From: Pseudomonadota bacterium
GTDB lineage: Bacteria > Desulfobacterota > Desulfovibrionia > Desulfovibrionales > Desulfovibrionaceae
Direction of reading: 5' to 3'
Assembly (NCBI GenBank): GCA_023453335.1
Contig: JAEXTU010000104.1
Span: 1 to 10,528, forward strand
DNA: 10,528 bases
Below are positions 6,492 through 10,528 of the stretch, piece by piece. How positions within the stretch are numbered: position 1 is the first letter of the stretch; every line of letters starts with the position of its first letter. Position numbers and translations under genes: made by a program. Under the pieces are notes generated by a model. The model did not search any database. It was not told the DNA's origin and saw only the letters and a list, made by a program, of their open reading frames with translations.

Positions 6492-6507
6492 CGTCAGATT
6501 GTTGACG
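6492..6507. repeat. Inverted repeat CGTCA-N6-TGACG in the GT4/GGDEF intergenic region
   Basis: A 5-bp perfect inverted repeat with a 6-base spacer, centred about 97 bases upstream of the predicted sigma-54 start of the diguanylate cyclase gene. This is within the usual distance for an enhancer-binding activator site. It is also just after the glycosyltransferase stop, but no T-run follows it, so a terminator role is unlikely. A short repeat like this can occur by chance. Confidence 0.25.
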
Positions 6508-6515
6508 ACCGCGGC

Positions 6516-7715
6516 TCAGGCAACCTTTTCCAGCAGGCCGGCGTACAGGGCGAGCAGTTCGTCGGCGTTCTCGGCCATGCCCTTCACCGGCCCGATGCCC
6601 GCGCGCAGGGCGGCGCGCAGCCCGGGGTCCGCGGCCAGGCGGGCCATGGCCAGGGCCAGACCCGCGGGATCCTCGGTCGGGAAGAGCAGGCCGTTCACCT
6701 CGTGCCGCACCACCTCGGGCAGGGCGCCCACCTTGGCGGCCAGCACTGGGACCCCGGCGTGCAGCGCCTCCCGGGCCACGAAGGAAAAGGTCTCCATGCG
6801 CGAGGGCAGGACCACGGCCTCGGCCCGGGCCAGGATGCCCGGCAGGTCCTGCCGGGTGTAGGCCCCGCACCAGCGCACACCGTCCGGGGCCATGGCCCGG
6901 ACCTTGTCCAGGTAGGCCGGGCTGTTGGCCGAACCGTGCACCGACAGTTCCACCCGGCCCCGGGGCAGGGCGGCCAGGGCGGACACCGCCAGGTCCAGGC
7001 CCTTGAACCAGGTGATCCCGCCCAGGTAGGCCAGGCGCAGGGGGCCGGCCGAGGGCTCGGCCGGGTGCTCGGCCGGTTGCGCCGGGAAGGGCGGCAGGCC
7101 CAGGGGCTGGCGCAGGGCGCGGGGGGTGGCGAAGCCCAGGTCGTGGTGCACCTTGCGGCTGAAGAGCGAGGGGAAGATGACCCGGCGGTAGCGGAGCATG
7201 GCCCGCCGGGCCAGATCCAGGCGCAGCCCGGCCTGGGCCGGGTCCAGGCCGGCGCAGGCCGCGCAGACGCCGGCCTCGGGCTGCGCCGTGCACATCTCGC
7301 CCGCGCCGGTGATGCGCAGGGAGGTGGCGCAGGGCAGGGAAAAGTCGTGCAGGGTGGCCAGGGTCGGCACCCGGGCCGCGTCCAGGCCGTCCAGGGCCGC
7401 GGTGGTGAACCAGGCCAGGTTGTGCACGTGGCACAGGTCCGCGCCGAAGTCCCGGGCCAGGCCGGCCGCCACCTCGCGCATCCGCGGGTTATAGGCCAGG
7501 CCACGCTCCGCGGCGGCCACCGGCACCCGGGCCACGGCCATCCCCTCGGCCTGCTCCAGGACCGGGGGGCCGGGGGGCCCGGCCACGGGCAGGGGGTGGG
7601 CGGCCAGCACCCGGCAGTCCCGCCCGGCCAGCTCCCGGGCCAGGCCGAGCACGTACTGCTCGGTGCCCGCATTGCCGTAGGGCGGGAAATTATCCAGGAG
7701 CATGAGCACGTTCAC
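6516..7715 (-). CDS. GT4-family glycosyltransferase (GT-B fold)
   Basis: A 399-residue glycosyltransferase that should transfer a sugar from a nucleotide-sugar donor; donor and acceptor cannot be named. The N-terminal Rossmann half begins VLMLLDNFPPYGNAGTEQYV (3-22). The C-terminal half has YLGGITWFKGLD (230-241), and the donor-binding EX7E motif E308-E316 (ETFSFVARE) followed by GVPVLAAKVGALPEVV (321-336). Four cysteines (C129, C142, C151, C154) lie after HDFSLPC, a spacing seen in a subgroup of GT4 enzymes and possibly a metal site. The start is uncertain: GTG at 7715 agrees with the family start and has GGAG ten bases upstream, while the ATG at 7748 would add 11 residues (PAPRPWRIRL) and has no Shine-Dalgarno sequence. 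It is divergent from the next two glycosyltransferase genes across about 190 bases. Confidence 0.9.
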   Translation of the reverse strand: MNVLMLLDNFPPYGNAGTEQYVLGLARELAGRDCRVLAAHPLPVAGPPGPPVLEQAEGMAVARVPVAAAERGLAYNPRMREVAAGLARDFGADLCHVHNLAWFTTAALDGLDAARVPTLATLHDFSLPCATSLRITGAGEMCTAQPEAGVCAACAGLDPAQAGLRLDLARRAMLRYRRVIFPSLFSRKVHHDLGFATPRALRQPLGLPPFPAQPAEHPAEPSAGPLRLAYLGGITWFKGLDLAVSALAALPRGRVELSVHGSANSPAYLDKVRAMAPDGVRWCGAYTRQDLPGILARAEAVVLPSRMETFSFVAREALHAGVPVLAAKVGALPEVVRHEVNGLLFPTEDPAGLALAMARLAADPGLRAALRAGIGPVKGMAENADELLALYAGLLEKVA

Positions 7716-7759
7716 CAGGCGGATTCTCCAGGGCCGAGGGGCCGGCATGGTTTTTTCAT
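7712..7759 (-). other. Possible 15-residue leader ORF overlapping the GT4 start
   Basis: On the minus strand an ATG at 7759 opens a 15-codon frame (MKKPCRPLGPGESAW) whose TGA (7714-7712) overlaps the GTG start of the glycosyltransferase as GTGA. Such overlaps often couple translation. It has no strong Shine-Dalgarno sequence and may be chance. It was found by reading the frame directly. Confidence 0.25.
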
Positions 7760-7775
7760 GTCACCGCCCCAGGAT

Positions 7776-7791
7776 TACAAAACCCGTGCCG
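7776..7791 (-). promoter_or_regulatory. Imperfect -24/-12-like element upstream of the GT4 gene
   Basis: On the minus strand CGGCACG-N4-TTGTA resembles the sigma-54 consensus, including GGCACG, but the -12 dinucleotide is GT instead of GC. Alternatively TGTAAT within it could be a sigma-70 -10 box, although no -35 box is visible at the right distance. It lies about 60 bases before the preferred GT4 start. Confidence 0.22.
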
Positions 7792-7908
7792 ACGACCGCG
7801 GCGCGGAAGAGCCTGGACCCTTGCCCGCCGCGGCCCGCGCGGCCGGGCCGGGGTGCGGGAACCCCCGGCCGGAGCCCTGACGCCGGGAAGATTTTGCCGG
7901 AGGCAGCC

Positions 7909-8805
7909 ATGACGTTCCGTCCCCTGGTTTCGGTGGTGGTGGCCAACTACAACTACGGCCGCCATTTCCAGCAGTTTTTCGAGGCCCTGGCCGCCCAGAC
8001 CCTGGACCTGGCCCGGGTGGAGGTCATCCTGGCCGACGACGGGAGCGTTGACGGCTCCCCGGCCCTGGCCCGGTCCTGGGGCGACTGGCTGCCCGTGGGC
8101 CGCTTCGAGCTTCTGGAGCTGCGCCACCACGGCCTGCCCGGCCCGGTGCGCAACGCCGGGTTCGCCCAGGCGAGAGGGGAGTTCCTGGCCTACCTGGACC
8201 CGGACGACGCCCCGGCCCCCCGCTTCCTGGAGTCCTGCCTGGAGGCCCTGGAGGCCCATCCCCGCGCCGGCCTGGCCTACACCGACTGCATTCTCCGTGA
8301 AGGACACGAGGGTGAGGCCGAACGCCGCATCTGCGCCCCGGAATTTACCGCCGACCTCCTGCGTACCCAGAACTTCCTGACCTCCTCGCCCCTCATGCGG
8401 CGGGCGGTCTGGGACCAGAGCCGCGGGTTCGCGGCCAACACCGCCTACGAGGACTGGGACTTCTGGGTCCAGGCCGCGGCCAACGGCTTCACCGGGGTGC
8501 GGGTGCCCGAACCCAACAACATCTACTGCGTGCACGGGGCCAACTATTCCCGGCAGGCCGTGGAGCAGGACGGCCCGGCCAAGGCCCGGCTGGTGCTCAA
8601 CAACCCCGGGTTCTTCGACCCGGCGGTGCGGGCCTGGGCTCTGGGCGTGCTGCGCGGCGCGCTGTGGGCCGCACCCTTCGGCCGCGGACTCATCCCCCGG
8701 CCCCAGGACGTGGAGCGGTTGCGCGCCATCGCCGCGAGTGTCATGGCTGCTCATGGGGCTGCCCACGAGGCCGCGCCCCGAGCCGGCCAGGCGGCGGGGG
8801 CTTAG
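7909..8805 (+). CDS. GT2-family glycosyltransferase (GT-A fold)
   Basis: A 298-residue inverting-type glycosyltransferase of family 2. It begins with the typical VSVVVANYNYGRHF (7-20), then VILADDGSVDGS (39-50) for nucleotide binding, the metal-binding DPDD (97-100) after EFLAYL, and YEDWDFWVQAAANG (180-193), whose E181/D182 pair fits the catalytic ED motif. No membrane helix is visible, so it is probably a cytoplasmic or peripheral enzyme that extends a glycan. Donor and acceptor cannot be read from sequence. The ATG at 7909 is preceded by GGAGG with a five-base gap and matches the family start; an in-frame ATG at 7702 would add 69 implausible residues. The stop codon TAG is directly followed by the ATG of the next gene, pointing to one operon with translational coupling. 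No clear promoter is visible in the 190-base divergent region. Confidence 0.93.
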   Translation: MTFRPLVSVVVANYNYGRHFQQFFEALAAQTLDLARVEVILADDGSVDGSPALARSWGDWLPVGRFELLELRHHGLPGPVRNAGFAQARGEFLAYLDPDDAPAPRFLESCLEALEAHPRAGLAYTDCILREGHEGEAERRICAPEFTADLLRTQNFLTSSPLMRRAVWDQSRGFAANTAYEDWDFWVQAAANGFTGVRVPEPNNIYCVHGANYSRQAVEQDGPAKARLVLNNPGFFDPAVRAWALGVLRGALWAAPFGRGLIPRPQDVERLRAIAASVMAAHGAAHEAAPRAGQAAGA

Positions 8806-10470
8806 ATGGCGAAGAGGCCGCGCACTCCCCGCATTTGGGGCACCCTGGACCCCTTCCTGGAGTCCGGGGAGGCCATGGGCCGCACCGCGGCCAATGCCAG
8901 GTTCCTGTGCGGCCTGCTGGCGGCCGATCCCTTCGACGCCTACCATTTCTTCCTGCCCGACCGGGCCGCGGCCTCGGCCCACGCCGGCCTCCTGGCCAAG
9001 GAGTTCCCGGCTCTGCACCGGGCTGGCAAGTTCCGGGTGGCCGAGCGCCTGGCCCTGCCCGCGGCCCTGGCCGAGGTCCCCTACCACTGCTTCCACCTCT
9101 CGGACTGCATCAGCCACCCGGCCCATTTGGCCCGGCTGCGCAATCTGCACGCCCCGGACATCTTCCCCATCACCGGAACCACCCATTCCCTGAGCTACGC
9201 CCGCTACCCGCGCGAGTTCCTGGGCCACCTCTGGCCGGGATGCACGGCCCGGGACTGCGTGGTGGCCACCTCGGCCAGCGCAAAGCAGGTGGTGGAGGGC
9301 TTCTACGCCGGCCTTCGCCAGGAATTCGGCCTGGACCCGGCGCGCTTCCTGGCCCCCCGGGTGGAGCGCATCCCCCTGGGCGTGGACCCGGCGGCGCTCA
9401 CCCCGGCGACCCCGGAGGAGAGGGTCGCCCTGCGCCGTGGCCTGGGCCTGGCCGAGTCCGAGGCCCTGGTGCTGGTCTTCGCCCGACTCAGCCATGATTC
9501 CAAGCTGGACCTCCTGCCCGTGCTGCGGGCCTTTTCCCGGCTCTTCGCCGCGGGGGTGGACCCGGCTGCGGTGCGTCTGGGCCTGGCCGGCTGGACCGTG
9601 GCCGGGGACAGCTACCTGGACACGGTGCTCGGCCTGGCCGCCAGGCTGGGGGTGCGCTGCCTGGCCGCGCCCCGGCCGGACGAGGCGGCCAAGGCCCGGC
9701 TCTTCCGGGCCGCGGATATCTTCCTCTCCCCGGTGGACAACGTGCAGGAGACCTTCGGCCTGACCCTCCTGGAGGCCGCGTCGGCCGGCCTTCCCGCCAT
9801 CGCCGCGGACTGGGACGGGTACCGCGACCTGGTGGTCCCGGGCCAGACCGGGCTCCTGGTCCCCACTCTGGGGCCGGCCTGCACCGCCGAGCTGGACGCC
9901 CTGGCCCCCCTGTGCTTCGACAACCACGCCCACCTGCTCCTGGCCCAGCAGACCGTGGTGGACGTGCCCGCCCTGGCCGAGGCCCTGGGTCGGCTCCTGG
10001 GCGACCCGGCGGAACGGGAGCGGATGGGCCGCGCCGCCCGGGAGCGGGTGATGCGGGAGTTCTCCTGGGCAACGGTGGTGCAGCAGCACCTGGATCTCTG
10101 GGAACAACTGCGCGCCGCGCCCGTGCACCAGGAGGCCCTGCGCGGTCAGATTCATCCCCTGCACCTGGACTACGCCCGGGTATTCGCCGGGCACCCGACC
10201 CAGGCCCTGTCGCTGGACCTCATGCTGCGCCGCACCCGGGCCGGGGAGGCCCTGTACCGCGGCCAGGAGCACCCGGTGCTCTATGCGCCCCTGGAGGGCC
10301 GCATCGTGTCCGAGGAGTTGCGTCGGCTCCTCCTGTTGGTTCGTGCGGAAATCTCCGCCGGGAACCTACTGCGCAAAGTCCAGGACAACCTGGGCCTGGG
10401 CGCGGAGCGGGCCGCGGCCCTGCTGCTCTATGCACTCAAGCACGATTTCTTGGAGCGGGTCCGTGCATAG
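8806..10470 (+). CDS. GT4-family glycosyltransferase with C-terminal extension
   Basis: A 554-residue protein with a GT-B glycosyltransferase core of about 435 residues and an extra C-terminal part. The N-terminal half starts RIWGTLDPFLESGEAMGR (9-26) and includes HFFLPD (47-52), HLSDCISH (97-104) and TGTTHSLSYARYP (123-135). The C-terminal half has VERIPLGVD (186-194), LVFARLSHDSKLDLL (223-237) and the donor-site EX7E motif E315-E323 (ETFGLTLLE), followed by GLPAIAADWDGYRDLV (328-343). Residues about 440-554 are outside the usual GT4 core; the last 60 are helical, ending LLYALKHDFLERV, and resemble a small helix-turn-helix or docking module (inference). The ATG directly follows the GT2 stop with only a GGCGGGGG stretch as Shine-Dalgarno sequence, so translation is probably coupled. 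The donor sugar is unknown. A role in surface glycan or flagellin glycosylation is inferred from clustering only. Confidence 0.9.
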   Translation: MAKRPRTPRIWGTLDPFLESGEAMGRTAANARFLCGLLAADPFDAYHFFLPDRAAASAHAGLLAKEFPALHRAGKFRVAERLALPAALAEVPYHCFHLSDCISHPAHLARLRNLHAPDIFPITGTTHSLSYARYPREFLGHLWPGCTARDCVVATSASAKQVVEGFYAGLRQEFGLDPARFLAPRVERIPLGVDPAALTPATPEERVALRRGLGLAESEALVLVFARLSHDSKLDLLPVLRAFSRLFAAGVDPAAVRLGLAGWTVAGDSYLDTVLGLAARLGVRCLAAPRPDEAAKARLFRAADIFLSPVDNVQETFGLTLLEAASAGLPAIAADWDGYRDLVVPGQTGLLVPTLGPACTAELDALAPLCFDNHAHLLLAQQTVVDVPALAEALGRLLGDPAERERMGRAARERVMREFSWATVVQQHLDLWEQLRAAPVHQEALRGQIHPLHLDYARVFAGHPTQALSLDLMLRRTRAGEALYRGQEHPVLYAPLEGRIVSEELRRLLLLVRAEISAGNLLRKVQDNLGLGAERAAALLLYALKHDFLERVRA

Positions 10471-10528
10471 CGCCGCCATCCACCAGCACCGGGTGCTCCA
10501 GGACCGGGGCGGGGCCGCGGGCGGGGGC
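10463..10528 (+). CDS. Probable start of a further gene (22 codons, cut by window edge)
   Basis: A GTG at 10463 opens a frame that stays open to the window end. It overlaps the last 8 bases of the preceding glycosyltransferase gene. GGAG lies seven bases before the GTG, and the short overlap is typical of an operon. The visible residues begin (M)HSAAIHQHRVLQDRGG. The AIHQHRVLQDRG pattern resembles the first helix of GT4-type glycosyltransferases, where residues after the first loop precede a strand, but 22 residues cannot settle a family. Confidence 0.5.
   Translation, partial: MHSAAIHQHRVLQDRGGAAGGG

Noticed and set aside
7846..7870. GGCCGGGG/CCCCGGCC hairpin upstream of the GT2 gene
   Set aside because: It is an 8-bp pure G/C stem in a region of very high GC with no T-run and no visible regulatory partner. 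Chance is a sufficient explanation.
7756..10272. An 838-codon open frame on the minus strand across the GT2 and GT4 genes
   Set aside because: It is antisense to two well-supported glycosyltransferases and has no recognisable domain. Few stop codons are expected by chance at this GC content.

Overview
The window is a GC-rich stretch of bacterial chromosome. Its gene content and order fit the sulfate-reducing Desulfovibrionales (Desulfovibrio-like Thermodesulfobacteriota): a fused IspD-IspF enzyme, an A-type RNase P RNA next to a coiled-coil/C4-zinc-ribbon protein and a Nif3-like protein, and an unusual low-molecular-weight thioredoxin reductase. Taxonomy is inferred from gene content, not from a marker search. 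Nearly every base is assigned. The longest non-coding gaps are about 100-200 bases and are described where they matter.

Layout, left to right. Bases 1-7715 are read leftward. In order of transcription (right to left) they hold a GT4-type glycosyltransferase (7715-6516), a GAF-like/GGDEF diguanylate cyclase with a candidate sigma-54 promoter (6429-4895) and a strong terminator (4870-4843), a thioredoxin reductase-like flavoprotein (4744-3836), and a CAT-anticodon tRNA with its own -35/-10 promoter (3818-3689). A hairpin-plus-T-tract terminator (3615-3573) follows. Then come a Nif3/DUF34 protein (3548-2742), a zinc-ribbon coiled-coil protein with a TTG start (2701-1949), its terminator hairpin (about 1911-1870), rnpB with a near-consensus promoter (1831-1451), ispDF (1340-156) and the start of a dodecin gene (66-1, cut by the window edge). 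Bases 7909-10528 are read rightward and hold a GT2 glycosyltransferase, a large GT4 glycosyltransferase whose ATG directly follows the GT2 stop codon, and probably the first 22 codons of a further gene.

How the genes fit together. The left part is mostly housekeeping: tRNA supply and maturation (tRNA, RNase P), isoprenoid precursors (IspDF), flavin storage (dodecin) and thiol redox. The right part is a surface- or flagellin-glycan assembly cluster with divergent glycosyltransferases. Between them lies a cyclic-di-GMP synthase with its own apparent regulation.

The points most worth checking are the thioredoxin reductase, which lacks the NADPH-recognition HRRxxxR motif; the -24/-12 promoter with an upstream inverted repeat before the diguanylate cyclase; the terminator lodged between the tRNA and nif3; the absence of a local terminator hairpin after rnpB; a 15-residue leader ORF overlapping a GT start codon; and the C-terminal extension of the last GT4 enzyme. 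I found no mobile element, CRISPR array or defence system, and no clear evidence for a wholly new multigene system.
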